Origin: Tropicimonas aquimaris
GTDB lineage: Bacteria > Pseudomonadota > Alphaproteobacteria > Rhodobacterales > Rhodobacteraceae
Length of the DNA: 64,000 nucleotides
Assembly (NCBI RefSeq): GCF_042676185.1
Contig: NZ_JBHTJT010000002.1
Span: 1-64,000, forward strand
Reading direction: 5' to 3'
Made by a program: the position numbers and the translations under genes. Of the stretch, positions 44,818 through 54,189 are shown in pieces (within the stretch, counting starts at the first letter, position 1; every line of letters starts with the position of its first letter). The notes under the pieces were generated by a model. It made no database searches. It saw only the letters and a program-made list of their open reading frames with translations, and had not been told where the DNA came from.

Positions 44818-45896
44818 TCCGGCTGGAGAAACGCCCCACGCCGTCCCGGTTCTGGACGTGGTCCACCCCCGTTCTGGCGGTGCTGCTTACAATGATCGCC
44901 GGCGGGCTGATGTTCGCGGCCCTCGGCAAGAACCCGTTCCTCGCCATCAAGACCATCTTCTACGATCCGGTGCTGGGCGAATTCGCCTTCTACTACCGTG
45001 GCCAGCTTTTGGTGAAGGCTGGGCCGCTGATCCTGATCGCGGTCGGGCTCGCCATGGGCTTCAAGGCCGGCATCTGGAACATCGGGGCCGAGGGGCAATA
45101 CATCATCGGCGCGATCTGTGGCGCCGCGGTGGGGCTCGCCTTCTACCCGGCGGAGAGTTGGGTCATCTTTCCCCTGATGATCGTCGCGGGCGCCCTTGGC
45201 GGCCTGCTCTGGGCGATGATCCCGGCGATCCTGAAGGTCCGGTTCCAGACCAACGAGATCCTTGTCTCATTGCTGCTGGTGTACGTGGCGGAGCAGTTGC
45301 TGGCGGCGATGGCGCTTGGGCCTTTGCGCAACCCGGAGGCCTCGGGCTTCCCGGGCTCGCGCAACCTGCAGCAATACCCCTCCGCCGCCAACACCGAGAT
45401 CATTCCGGGCACCGGCATGCACTGGGGCGTCGCCGCGGCGCTGATCGCGGTGATCTTCGCCTATATCCTGCTGTCGCGGCACCTGACCGGGTTTCATATC
45501 CGGCTTGCCGGGCAGAGCCCGCGCGCGGCGCGTTTCGGCGGCGTCAACCCGACGGCGCTGATCGTGTTCTGCATGGGCCTGTCGGGCGCGCTCGCCGGCA
45601 TGGCCGGCATGTTCGAGGTCTCGGGCCCGGCGGGCCAGATCTCGATCGATTTCAACTCCGGCTATGGCTTCACGGCGATCATCGTGGCCTTTCTCGGCCG
45701 GCTGCACCCGATCGGCATCCTGCTGGCCGGCCTGCTGATGGCGCTGACCTATATCGGCGGCGAGGCGGCGCAGGCGACGCTGCAGATCCCTGCCGCCGCG
45801 ATCCAGGCCTTCCAGGGAATGCTGCTGTTCTTCCTTCTGGGGCTCGACGTGCTCTCCAACTACCGTTTCCGACTGCCCAGGGAGGGCGTGGCCTGA
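44814..45896 (+). CDS. ABC transporter permease (BMP/nucleoside type), subunit 1
   Basis: This 360-residue integral membrane protein has about ten hydrophobic segments and the BPD_transp_2 family motif GFKAGIWNIGAEGQYIIGAI near residues 80-100, plus GVNPTALIVFCMGLSGALAG in the second half. It forms half of the transport channel with the next gene product. The start overlaps the ATPase gene end by 4 bp and its stop overlaps the next start (TGATG). The N-terminal part is cytoplasmic and basic, as usual. Confidence 0.93.
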   Translation: MIRLEKRPTPSRFWTWSTPVLAVLLTMIAGGLMFAALGKNPFLAIKTIFYDPVLGEFAFYYRGQLLVKAGPLILIAVGLAMGFKAGIWNIGAEGQYIIGAICGAAVGLAFYPAESWVIFPLMIVAGALGGLLWAMIPAILKVRFQTNEILVSLLLVYVAEQLLAAMALGPLRNPEASGFPGSRNLQQYPSAANTEIIPGTGMHWGVAAALIAVIFAYILLSRHLTGFHIRLAGQSPRAARFGGVNPTALIVFCMGLSGALAGMAGMFEVSGPAGQISIDFNSGYGFTAIIVAFLGRLHPIGILLAGLLMALTYIGGEAAQATLQIPAAAIQAFQGMLLFFLLGLDVLSNYRFRLPREGVA

Positions 45897-46828
45897 TGGA
45901 CCTGTCTTCGATCAACTGGGTGCTGCTGCTGGCCTCTCTCATGGTGGCGGCGACGCCGATCCTGCTGGCGGGTATCGGCGAGCTGGTGGTGGAGCGCGCG
46001 GGTGTGCTGAACCTCGGTGTCGAGGGGATGATGATCACCGGCGCGATCAGCGGCTTCGCCATCGCGATCAACACCGGCAGCGTGACGATGGGCTTCATTG
46101 CCGCCGCCGCGGCCGGCGCCCTGCTGTCCCTGCTCTTCGGCTTCCTGACCCAGTACCTGCTGTCCAACCAGGTCGCCACGGGCCTCGCACTCACGCTCTT
46201 CGGGCTGGGGCTGTCGTCGCTGATGGGCCAGGGCTATGTCGGCATCAAGGGGCTGAGCGTGCCCGACATCCACCTGCCGATCCTCTCCGATATCCCTGTG
46301 CTCGGCCCGATCCTGTTCCGCCACGACGCCATGGTCTATGTCTCGATCCTGATCGTGGCAGGGGTCTGGGCCTTCCTGAAATTCACCCGCGGCGGGCTGA
46401 TCCTGCGCGCGGTAGGCGAAAGCCACGACGCCGCCCATGCGCTCGGCTACAAGGTCGTGGGGATCCGGCTCATGGCCATCGCCTTCGGCGGCGCTTGCGC
46501 CGGTCTGGGAGGCGCCTACCTGAGCCTCGTGCGCGTCCCGCAATGGACCGAGGGCATGACCGCCGGCGCCGGCTGGATCGCCCTCGCGCTCGTCGTCTTC
46601 GCCTCGTGGAAGCCATGGCGCGTGCTGATCGGCGCCTACCTCTTCGGCGGGCTGACAGTGCTGCAACTCAACCTGCAGGCCGCTGGGATGAAGATCCCGG
46701 TCGAATACCTCGCCATGTCGCCCTACCTGATCACCATCCTCGTGCTGGTCGTGATGTCCTCCCGCGGAGGCCGCGCCGCGCTCAACGCACCGGCAGAGCT
46801 CGGCCGGTCTTTCCACGCCTCGTCGTGA
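45896..46828 (+). CDS. ABC transporter permease (BMP/nucleoside type), subunit 2
   Basis: This 310-residue integral membrane protein of the BPD_transp_2 family has the motif ERAGVLNLGVEGMMITGAI (about residues 33-51) and about nine membrane segments. RAVGESHDAAHALGYKV is the cytoplasmic coupling region. It pairs with the preceding permease. It is 18 bp upstream of the K+ channel-like gene, so the operon seems to continue. Confidence 0.93.
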   Translation: MDLSSINWVLLLASLMVAATPILLAGIGELVVERAGVLNLGVEGMMITGAISGFAIAINTGSVTMGFIAAAAAGALLSLLFGFLTQYLLSNQVATGLALTLFGLGLSSLMGQGYVGIKGLSVPDIHLPILSDIPVLGPILFRHDAMVYVSILIVAGVWAFLKFTRGGLILRAVGESHDAAHALGYKVVGIRLMAIAFGGACAGLGGAYLSLVRVPQWTEGMTAGAGWIALALVVFASWKPWRVLIGAYLFGGLTVLQLNLQAAGMKIPVEYLAMSPYLITILVLVVMSSRGGRAALNAPAELGRSFHASS

Positions 46829-46846
46829 CCTTGCCGATAACAGCTG

Positions 46847-47647
46847 ATGCGCCGCGAAGAATACATAGAGATCCTCGACGGAACGCACCCCGACCACGGA
46901 CGGGGGGTGGCGCTGGCGCACCAGGGGCTGATCGTGCTGTCGGGGCTCGCGATCTCGCTGGAGACGATCCCCGATCTGCCCGGCTGGGCACACACGGCGC
47001 TCTTCGCCTTCGAAGCCTTCGTGGTCGCCACCTTCGTCGTCGAATACCTCGCCCGGATCCTCTGCGCCCAGCGTCCGTTCCGCTACATCTTCAGCTTCTG
47101 GGGCATCATCGACCTGCTGGCCTGCCTTCCGGCGCTGCTGATCGTGCAGCAGCAATGGGCCGCCATCCGGTCGCTGCGGCTGCTGCGCCTTATCCGGCTG
47201 CTCAAGCTGCTGCACGCCAACCGCGCGCTCATCCGGCTGGAGCAGGCCCTGGCGAAGAGCCGCGGGGAATTGCTGGTCTTCAGCTTCCTCGCCGCGATCA
47301 TCCTCTATATCGCAGGCGTGGGCATCTTCATCTTCGAGAACGAGGCCCAGCCGGAGGTGTTCTCGTCGATCCCCAAGGGCCTCTGGTGGGCCATTGTCAG
47401 CTTCACCACGGTCGGCTACGGCGACATGTATCCGATCACGCCGGAGGGGAGATTCTTTACCACGGTGATCCTGTTCCTCGGCCTTGGCGTGATCGCCGTG
47501 CCGACAGCGATCATCACCACCGCTCTGATCAACACCGACCTCAAGGAGACCATCGAGAGGGAAGTCGAGGAAGAGGTCGGTGAAATCGAACGCGAGGTCC
47601 GCAAGGACCTGGCACCTTTCAAGCGAAAACCAACAAGGAGATCCTGA
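46847..47647 (+). CDS. Voltage-gated potassium channel-like protein
   Basis: This 266-residue protein is a six-transmembrane-type ion channel subunit. An S4-like helix with regularly spaced arginines (IRSLRLLRLIRLLKLL, residues 107-122) is followed by the S5-pore-S6 module with the K+ selectivity filter TTVGYGD (187-193). A charged C-terminal coiled tail (ETIEREVEEEVGEIEREVRK) probably tetramerises. It lies between the permease and the substrate-binding protein of a nucleoside ABC transporter with gaps of 18 and 2 bp, so it is almost certainly co-transcribed with them. Confidence 0.92.
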   Translation: MRREEYIEILDGTHPDHGRGVALAHQGLIVLSGLAISLETIPDLPGWAHTALFAFEAFVVATFVVEYLARILCAQRPFRYIFSFWGIIDLLACLPALLIVQQQWAAIRSLRLLRLIRLLKLLHANRALIRLEQALAKSRGELLVFSFLAAIILYIAGVGIFIFENEAQPEVFSSIPKGLWWAIVSFTTVGYGDMYPITPEGRFFTTVILFLGLGVIAVPTAIITTALINTDLKETIEREVEEEVGEIEREVRKDLAPFKRKPTRRS

Positions 47648-47649
47648 AC

Positions 47650-48723
47650 ATGAACATAAAGGCATTGCTCGCCGTCACCGCGCTGACGCTCGGCCTGGCC
47701 GGGGCCGCGGTGGCCCAGGACAAGACGAAGGTGGGCTTCATCTTCGTCGGCCCGATCGGTGACGGCGGCTGGACCTACGAGCACAACGAAGGCCGTCTGG
47801 CCGTCGAGGAGCACTTCGGCGATGCGGTCGAGACCGTCTACCAGGAAAGCGTGCCCGAGGGCGCCGATGCCGAACGCGCGATGACCCAGATGGCGCTCGG
47901 CGGGGCCGACATCATCTTCACCACCTCCTTCGGCTACATGGACCCGACGATTAACGTCGCCGCCAAGTTCCCGGACGTGAAGTTCGAGCACGCGACCGGC
48001 TTCAAGCGCGCCGACAACGTCTCCACCTATTCGGCCCGTTTCTACGAAGGCCGCGCGGTGCAGGGCCACATCGCCGGCAAGATGACCAAGACCAACAAGA
48101 TCGGCTACATCGGCTCCTACCCGATCCCCGAGGTCATCCGCGGCATCAACTCCGCCTACCTCCACGCCAAGAAGGTGAACCCCGACGTCGAGTTCTCGGT
48201 GATCTGGGCCTACACTTGGTTCGATCCGGCCAAGGAAGCCGACGCCGCCAAGGCGCTGATCGAACAGGGCGCCGACGTGATCCTCCAGCACACCGACTCC
48301 ACCGCGCCGCAGGCCGCCGCCCAGGAAGCCGGTGACGTGATCACCTTCGGCCAGGCCTCCGACATGGCCGAATACGCGCCGATGCCACGCGTCTCCTCGA
48401 TCATCGACAACTGGGCGCCGTACTACATCGACCGCGTGCAGGCGGTGATCGACGGCACCTGGGAGAGCATGGACACCTGGGACGGTATCGGCCCGGGCAT
48501 GGTCGAGATCGGCGAGATCACCGACGCCGTCCCCGCCGAGGTGAAGGCCGAGGCCGAGGCGCTGCGCGACGCCATCGCCGCCGGCGAGTACCACCCCTTC
48601 ACCGGCCCGCTGAACAAGCAGGACGGCTCCGCCTGGCTGGCCGAGGGCGAAGTGGCCGACGACGGCACGCTCGCGGGCATGAACTTCTACGTCGAGGGCC
48701 TGACGGGCGAGATCCCGCAGTAA
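47650..48723 (+). CDS. BMP-family ABC transporter substrate-binding protein
   Basis: This 357-residue periplasmic binding protein of the basic membrane protein (BMP/PnrA-like) family has a signal peptide (residues 1-22, ending AVAQ), then KVGFIFVGPIGDGGWTYEHN, the family start of the ligand-binding lobe, and FTTSFGYMDPTINVAAKFPD. PnrA-like proteins bind purine nucleosides, matching the upstream xdh genes. There is no lipobox Cys, so it is soluble. It is 2 bp from the channel gene, has AAGGAG upstream and ends in a strong terminator. Confidence 0.94.
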   Translation: MNIKALLAVTALTLGLAGAAVAQDKTKVGFIFVGPIGDGGWTYEHNEGRLAVEEHFGDAVETVYQESVPEGADAERAMTQMALGGADIIFTTSFGYMDPTINVAAKFPDVKFEHATGFKRADNVSTYSARFYEGRAVQGHIAGKMTKTNKIGYIGSYPIPEVIRGINSAYLHAKKVNPDVEFSVIWAYTWFDPAKEADAAKALIEQGADVILQHTDSTAPQAAAQEAGDVITFGQASDMAEYAPMPRVSSIIDNWAPYYIDRVQAVIDGTWESMDTWDGIGPGMVEIGEITDAVPAEVKAEAEALRDAIAAGEYHPFTGPLNKQDGSAWLAEGEVADDGTLAGMNFYVEGLTGEIPQ

Positions 48724-48745
48724 GCCACCGGCAGAACGATCCGAG

Positions 48746-48773
48746 AAAGGCCCGCTCCCGGCGGGCCTTTTTT
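48746..48773 (+). terminator. Rho-independent terminator of the xdh-transport operon
   Basis: AAAGGCCCGC, a TCCCG loop and GCGGGCCTTT form a 10-bp stem followed by further T residues, 22 bp after the substrate-binding protein stop. Confidence 0.92.
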
Positions 48774-48889
48774 GTTGCGCCCGACGGGGCGGAATCGCCA
48801 GAACGGGCGGTTTCTGCTATTCTACCTGTGGTTGATCATTGCTTCAGATCATTTTCCGATTTCGCACGAGTTACTTGGGAGGGGATATC

Positions 48890-49765
48890 ATGGCGATTGC
48901 GAGATACTACGGAAGCAAGAATACCCTGACGCGCCTGCAGGTCACCGACGGCGAGCCGACGGTCCAGACAGCCAAGCGCTTCGTCCTCGAGGACGGCAAC
49001 GTCACCGCCACGTTTCTCGGGCAGTTCACCTACGGTATCTTCGGCAGCCCGTTCGGCACGCTCGACACCTATACCTACAAGGTCGGCGGGAACCTTCGGC
49101 TCAAGATCGCCGATATCGGCGCCGACATGTACCAGGTCTTCACCCGTCTGGATTTCCTCAGCAGCGCGCGGGAGGCGGAGAAGATCATCTTCGCGCTGAA
49201 CGACAAGATCTACGGCAATGACGGGCGCAACCTGATCGAGGGCTACGACGGCAACGACCGGATCTTCGGCAAGGACGGCAGCGACCAGCTCTACGGCGGC
49301 CTGGGCAAGGACGTGCTGAACGGCGGCCTCGGGGCCGACGAGATCTATGGCAACGACCAGTCCGACAGGCTGCTCGGCGGAAAGGGCGACGACCGGCTGT
49401 TCGGGGGCACCGGCAGCGATGTGCTGAAGGGCGGCGACGGCAACGACACGCTCTCCGGCTGGGAAGGCAAGGACACGCTCGACGGCGGCAAGGGCGACGA
49501 TGCGCTGCGCGGCGAAAGCGGCCGCGACGTCTTCCTGTTCCGGAAGCGTTACGGCGAGGATGTGATCGAGGATTTCGAGGACGACCTCGACACGATCAAG
49601 CTCGACGACGCGCTATGGGACGGCGACCTCGTCCGCAAGCAGGTGGTGAACCGCTTCGCCGAGGTGGTGAACGGCGACGTCGTGTTCGACTTCGGCAAGG
49701 ACAGGCTCGTCATCGAGAACTTCACCGACCTCGGCGAGTTGGCCGACGACCTGGCCATCGTCTGA
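48890..49765 (+). CDS. RTX calcium-binding secreted protein
   Basis: This 291-residue protein has a beta-rich N-terminal half (about residues 1-105, containing YTYKVGGNLRLKIADIG) and a block of RTX repeats (about 105-205: GNDGRNLIE, GYDGNDRIF, GGLGKDVLN, GGKGDDRLF, GGDGNDTLS). The end cap is SGRDVFLFRKRYGEDVIEDFE. No signal peptide is present, consistent with type I secretion. GGGAGGGG precedes the ATG at 48890. Its C terminus (DLGELADDLAIV) resembles that of the RTX protein ending at 25002. No secretion genes are adjacent. Confidence 0.87.
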   Translation: MAIARYYGSKNTLTRLQVTDGEPTVQTAKRFVLEDGNVTATFLGQFTYGIFGSPFGTLDTYTYKVGGNLRLKIADIGADMYQVFTRLDFLSSAREAEKIIFALNDKIYGNDGRNLIEGYDGNDRIFGKDGSDQLYGGLGKDVLNGGLGADEIYGNDQSDRLLGGKGDDRLFGGTGSDVLKGGDGNDTLSGWEGKDTLDGGKGDDALRGESGRDVFLFRKRYGEDVIEDFEDDLDTIKLDDALWDGDLVRKQVVNRFAEVVNGDVVFDFGKDRLVIENFTDLGELADDLAIV

Positions 49766-49867
49766 AGGGATAGCCTGCCGCGTTTTGCCACCGCCAAGAC
49801 GGTAGACAGGCCGAGCAAGCCCATGTTCCAATCCCGGCCATTACAGTAGCCGAGTCTGGAGCACACC

Positions 49868-51814
49868 ATGCGGACCTTTCTCACGACGCTTGCACTGCCC
49901 TGCGTGCTGCTGGCCTGCCCTGCCATGACAGCCGCGCAGGAGGTCGCCGACACGATCTACGAAGGCGGTCCGATCCTGACAATGGACGACACGGCCCCCC
50001 GCGCCGAGGCGCTGGCCGTGAAGGACGGGCGCATTCTTGCCGTCGGCCCGCTGGCGGAGGTGATGAAGCACCAGGGCGAGGCGACGGTGCTGCGCGATCT
50101 CGAGGGCCGGGCCCTGCTGCCGGGCTTCGTCGATGCGCATGGCCATGTGATGATGATCGGCCTGCAGGCGCTCGCGGCCAACCTGCTGCCCGCTCCGGAC
50201 GGCGAGGGCAATTCCGTGGCCGCGCTACAGGGTATCCTGACCGACTACGTGGCGGCCAATGCCGAACGCATCGAGGCAATCGACGCGATCATCGGCTTCG
50301 GCTACGACGATTCCCAACTCGCCGAGCAGCGCCACCCGACCCGGGAGGAGCTGGACGCCATCTCGACCGAGTTTCCCGTCTACATCGTCCACCAGTCCGG
50401 CCATATCGGCGTCGCCAATTCGAAGGCGCTGGAGCTTGCCGGTTTCGACGAAAACAGTCCCGAGATCGAAGGTGGCGTGATCCGGCGCGAGCCCGGCGGC
50501 ACCCGCCCGAACGGCGTGCTGGAAGAAACACCACATATCATGGCGATGATGGCCGTGCTCCGGCACCTTGATGCCGAAGGTGCGATGGCGATGTTCAGCG
50601 CCGGCACCGAACTCATCGCCTCCTACGGATACACCACTGCACAGGAGGGTCGCGCCACCACAGGTCAGGCGCGGCTCATGGCGGCCGTGGCCGAGCACGA
50701 GGGGCTCGACATCGATATTGTGGCCTACCCCGACGTGCTGGTCGACCGGGATTTCATCGCCGAGGCCCACTCCCCCGACTACACCAACCGCTTCCGCGTC
50801 GCCGGCGCAAAGCTCACAATCGACGGCTCGCCGCAGGGCTTCACCGCCTGGCGCGACCGGCCCTACTACAACCCGCCGGAGAACTTCCGCGCCGATTACC
50901 GCGGCTATTCGGCGGCCACCGCGGACCAGGTTTTCGACGCCATCGACTGGGCCTTCGCCAACGACATCCAGATCCTGACCCATTCCAATGGCGAGGCCGC
51001 AAGCGACCTGCTGCTGGCCGCCGTCGAGACCGCCGAGGCAGCGCATGGTGTGGCCGACCGCCGCCCGGTCCTGATCCACGGCCAGTTTCTCCGCGAGGAT
51101 CAGGTCGATGCACTGAAACGACTCGACATCTTCCCCTCGCTGTTCCCGATGCACACGTTCTACTGGGGCGACTGGCACCGCGAGCGCACGGTGGGGCCGG
51201 TCAACGCCGACAACATCTCGCCCACCGGCTGGCTGATGGCGCGCGGCATGCGGTTCTCCACCCACCACGACGCGCCGGTGGCCTTCCCGGATTCCATGCG
51301 CGTGCTCGACGCCACGGTCACCCGCCGCTCGCGCACCGGCGACATCATCGGGCCCGACCACCGCGTCGACGTCATGACCGCGCTCAAGGCGATGACGATC
51401 TGGCCCGCCTGGCAGCATTTCGAGGACGACAACAAGGGCTCACTCGAGATCGGCAAGCAGGCCGACCTGGTGATCCTCTCCGACGACCCCACGGCCATCG
51501 ATCCGGAGACGCTCGACACGCTCGTCGTCGTGCAGACGATCAAGGATGACGAGGTGATCTACGACGCGTCGATGCAGAAGGACGGCGGCTTGCACTGGCG
51601 CCCGCGTCCGGGCGGCATCGACACCGCCGGCGAGTTCTTCCGCAAGGCCGCGCTCGCCGCGGAGATGCCATCCGGCCTGACGGGCGCCCGGCGGCTCCTG
51701 GCCGAACGGGTGGCCGCCCTCTCACCCCATGGCGGCGCCTGCGTGTCGGGATTTCTCCATGCGGAACTGGCGCCCGTCTACGAGCGCGCAGCATCCGAGT
51801 TGCTCAGGAATTGA
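49868..51814 (+). CDS. Exported YtcJ-like amidohydrolase
   Basis: This 648-residue amidohydrolase family 3 protein is a metal-dependent hydrolase. It shows the composite barrel start DTIYEGGPILTMDDTAPRAE, the metal-binding VDAHGHV (His-x-His), IVHQSGHIGVANSKALELA, RVAGAKLTIDGSPQGFTAW, ILTHSNGEAASDLLL and the late FSTHHDAPVAFPDSM. A signal sequence (residues 1-23) contains LLAC, a possible lipobox, so it may be anchored or periplasmic. The substrate is not known for this family. It stands alone. Confidence 0.88.
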   Translation: MRTFLTTLALPCVLLACPAMTAAQEVADTIYEGGPILTMDDTAPRAEALAVKDGRILAVGPLAEVMKHQGEATVLRDLEGRALLPGFVDAHGHVMMIGLQALAANLLPAPDGEGNSVAALQGILTDYVAANAERIEAIDAIIGFGYDDSQLAEQRHPTREELDAISTEFPVYIVHQSGHIGVANSKALELAGFDENSPEIEGGVIRREPGGTRPNGVLEETPHIMAMMAVLRHLDAEGAMAMFSAGTELIASYGYTTAQEGRATTGQARLMAAVAEHEGLDIDIVAYPDVLVDRDFIAEAHSPDYTNRFRVAGAKLTIDGSPQGFTAWRDRPYYNPPENFRADYRGYSAATADQVFDAIDWAFANDIQILTHSNGEAASDLLLAAVETAEAAHGVADRRPVLIHGQFLREDQVDALKRLDIFPSLFPMHTFYWGDWHRERTVGPVNADNISPTGWLMARGMRFSTHHDAPVAFPDSMRVLDATVTRRSRTGDIIGPDHRVDVMTALKAMTIWPAWQHFEDDNKGSLEIGKQADLVILSDDPTAIDPETLDTLVVVQTIKDDEVIYDASMQKDGGLHWRPRPGGIDTAGEFFRKAALAAEMPSGLTGARRLLAERVAALSPHGGACVSGFLHAELAPVYERAASELLRN

Positions 51815-51825
51815 GGCATGGCATC

Positions 51826-51845
51826 GGGCGGCAAGTGCACCGCCC
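51826..51845. terminator. Hairpin in convergent gap
   Basis: GGGCGG, an 8-nt loop and CCGCCC lie between the amidohydrolase and CBS-protein stop codons and may end both transcripts. T-runs are lacking. Confidence 0.4.
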
Positions 51846-51852
51846 AGCCTCG

Positions 51853-52299
51853 TCATTGAGCGGCAACCGGCTCCCGGCGCGGCGCGTTCGTCAGGTACTC
51901 CTCGTAGCGTTCCACCATCAGGCGATACTCGGTGGGAATGTCCCGCATGGAAAGCATGGCGACCACACGTCCCTGGTCAGTGACCGGCAAGTGGCGGAAC
52001 TTGCCCTTGATCATGAGACGCATCGCATCCGACAGCGAAACCGAGAGATCCACGGTCGTGGGCTCCCTTGTCATGATCTCCTCGACCTGGGTCTCCGCCG
52101 TTGGCCGCCGCCGCCCGATCGCCCGGCGGATCACGTCGCGCTCCGAAATGATACCCACAAGCCTGTCGCCGTCCAGCACCGGCAAAGCGCCGACATTGGC
52201 TTCATTCAACCGATCACAGGCAACACGAACCGTCTCGGTCGGCGCGATCGACACGAGAGTCCTGCCCTTCAAGACTTCTGAAATGGACCTGATAATCAC
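51853..52299 (-). CDS. CBS-domain pair protein
   Basis: This 148-residue cytoplasmic protein consists of two CBS motifs (about residues 10-58 and 77-130): TVRVACDRLNEANVGALPVL with RLVGIISERDVIR, and SLSDAMRLMIKGKFRHLPVT with RVVAMLSMRDIP. Paired CBS motifs form a Bateman module that binds adenine nucleotides. Stand-alone versions are presumed energy or redox sensors. It is divergent from an oxidoreductase gene, 137 bp apart. Confidence 0.9.
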   Translation of the reverse strand: MIIRSISEVLKGRTLVSIAPTETVRVACDRLNEANVGALPVLDGDRLVGIISERDVIRRAIGRRRPTAETQVEEIMTREPTTVDLSVSLSDAMRLMIKGKFRHLPVTDQGRVVAMLSMRDIPTEYRLMVERYEEYLTNAPRREPVAAQ

Positions 52300-52436
52300 A
52301 TTGGCCTCCCATGCTTTAAATTACTTTACGTGGGGGAATGTAGCAAAATCCCGTCGCAGCGGATAGTAGCGTCAATCGCCGCGATGCAGAGCGGAGGATG
52401 CTTCCATTGACCGGCCCGCCCTGCCAAAAGGACTCC

Positions 52437-53522
52437 ATGATCGATTTCCTCGTGATAGGCGGCGGTATCGCCGGAACCTCGGCAGCCGCAGCGCTTTCCA
52501 CCCTCGGCGCCGTTACCCTGCTCGAGGCCGAACCCGCCCTTGGCTACCACGCCAGCGGTCGCTCGGCCGCGATGTTCCTTGAATCCTACGGCAATGGTCC
52601 GGTTCGAGCGCTGAACGCCGCCAGCGCGGCCACGCACCGCGAAACCGGCGTGCTCAGCCCCCGCGGCCTACTGATTGTGGCGGGCCCGGGCGAGGAGGAG
52701 CGCTTCGCGCGGACCCATGCCGCGTTCGGCGCCACGCCCGTCACGCCGGGCGAGGCTGCGGCGCTCTGGCCGATCCTCGACACCGCCGCCTGTACCCGCG
52801 CGGCCCATCTCGGCGAGGTCTTCGATCTCGACACCGACCGCCTGCTCCAGCACTTCGCCCGCACCGCCCGCGAGAACGGCGCCGTCATCCGGACGGGCCA
52901 CACCGTGTCCGCCGTCACCCGACTCGACGGCGGCTGGGCCGTTGAGGCCCGGTCCGGCGGCGAGACCACGACGATCGAGGCGCGCATACTGGTCAACGCC
53001 GCCGGCGCCTGGGCAGACCAGGTCGCTGCGATGGCGGGCGTGCCGAGCCCGGGGATCCAGCCCTACCGCCGCTCCATGGCCCGTATACCTGCGCCGGGCG
53101 GCCTCGACACCCGCAGCTGGCCCTTCGTCGACGAGGTCGCCGAGCGCTGGTACGCCAAGCCAGACGCCGGTGCCTGGCTGGTCTCCCCGGCCGAGGAAGA
53201 CCCGATGGACCCGCACGATGCCTGGGCCGACGACATGGTGATCGCCGAGGGCCTGGCGCGCTACGAGGCATTCGTCACCGAGCCGGTCACGCGGGTCGAA
53301 ACCACCTGGGCCGGCCTGCGCAGCTTCGCCCCGGACCGGGCGCTGGTGATTGGCCCGGCCCCTTCGGACCCTGCCTTCCTCTGGTGCGCCGGCCAGGGCG
53401 GCTACGGTTTCCAGACCGCCCCGGCCGCGAGCCGCCTGCTGGCAGACCTCGTCGCAGGGCGCCCGCCCGAACTCGATCCCGCCCTTTGCGCAGCCCTGTC
53501 GCCCGCGCGCTTCCCGGCATGA
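52437..53522 (+). CDS. FAD-dependent D-amino-acid-type oxidoreductase (DAO family)
   Basis: This 361-residue DAO-fold flavoenzyme has the FAD motif LVIGGGIAGTSAAAALS (about residues 5-21), LLEAEPALGYHASGRSAAMF next to it, VNAAGAWADQVAAMAG, and the C-terminal WCAGQGGYGFQTAPAASRLL. This set resembles D-arginine/D-amino-acid dehydrogenases and glycine oxidases that deaminate amino acids. The ATG at 52437 is preceded by AAAGGACT. Its substrate is undetermined. It lies alone on the plus strand between the CBS gene and the AhpD-like gene. Confidence 0.87.
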   Translation: MIDFLVIGGGIAGTSAAAALSTLGAVTLLEAEPALGYHASGRSAAMFLESYGNGPVRALNAASAATHRETGVLSPRGLLIVAGPGEEERFARTHAAFGATPVTPGEAAALWPILDTAACTRAAHLGEVFDLDTDRLLQHFARTARENGAVIRTGHTVSAVTRLDGGWAVEARSGGETTTIEARILVNAAGAWADQVAAMAGVPSPGIQPYRRSMARIPAPGGLDTRSWPFVDEVAERWYAKPDAGAWLVSPAEEDPMDPHDAWADDMVIAEGLARYEAFVTEPVTRVETTWAGLRSFAPDRALVIGPAPSDPAFLWCAGQGGYGFQTAPAASRLLADLVAGRPPELDPALCAALSPARFPA

Positions 53523-53693
53523 TCCCGGCGCAACTGCGACCGACGATCATATTGCGGATACTGCATCCGTAGCGCAGACGGGAACCAGAACGCTCGCAAC
53601 GCCGCCTGCCCCCTCCCCCGGCAGCCGGCGCCGGGCCCTCCGGATGGGCGTGATCGGCACGCGCCACGGCAGAATTGGATAGGAACGACGATT

Positions 53694-54038
53694 ATGGACT
53701 GGAACAGCTACCTCGACGACATGAAGGGCAACCTGCGCGAGATGCACAAGAGCGCCCCGGAAACCATGAAGGGCTTCGGCGCCCTCGAGAAAGGCGTCAC
53801 CTCCGGCACCGCCACCGACCACAAGACCAAGGAACTGGTCGCGCTCGGCATCGCCATCGGCCTGCGCTGCGAGCCCTGCATCGGCTTTCACGTCAAGGCG
53901 CTGGCCAAGGCCGGCGGCACCCGCGAGGAACTCTGCGACATCCTCGGCGTCGCCGTGCAGATGGGCGGCGGCCCGGCCCTGATGTATGCTTCCAAAACGC
54001 TGGCCGCCTGGGACCAGCTCGTCACCGAGCAGGCCTGA
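53694..54038 (+). CDS. AhpD-like carboxymuconolactone decarboxylase-family protein
   Basis: This 114-residue helical protein has the CMD/AhpD motif EPCIGFHVKALAKAGGTREE preceded by LRC, giving the redox-active CEPC pair with the conserved downstream His. Proteins of this kind act as peroxidase partners or decarboxylases; the Cys pair favours an antioxidant thiol role. AGGAACGA precedes the ATG at 53694. Alone in its transcript, with a repeat element downstream. Confidence 0.9.
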   Translation: MDWNSYLDDMKGNLREMHKSAPETMKGFGALEKGVTSGTATDHKTKELVALGIAIGLRCEPCIGFHVKALAKAGGTREELCDILGVAVQMGGGPALMYASKTLAAWDQLVTEQA

Positions 54039-54098
54039 CCAAACGGCACCGAGGCCGGTGCGACGCATAGCCCGCCCCGAATACCTGATCGGATAATC

Positions 54099-54182
54099 CC
54101 GCCGGAGGCGCCGCGCATGAAATGCGCGGCCCGGCCCAACCGGGGCAATGCATCTTCGATGCAGCCGCCCCGGGCGGGAGCC
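54099..54182 (+). repeat. Intergenic modular palindrome, copy A
   Basis: CCGCGCAT-GAA-ATGCGCGG (54111-54129), then the conserved block CCGGCCCAACC, then a second nested hairpin (54141-54172) and CGGGCGGGAG. Copy B at 59411-59460 (opposite strand) matches the left module with one mismatch over about 46 bp. It lies between the convergent AhpD-like and dehydrogenase genes. Confidence 0.75.
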
Positions 54183-54189
54183 CGCGCGC

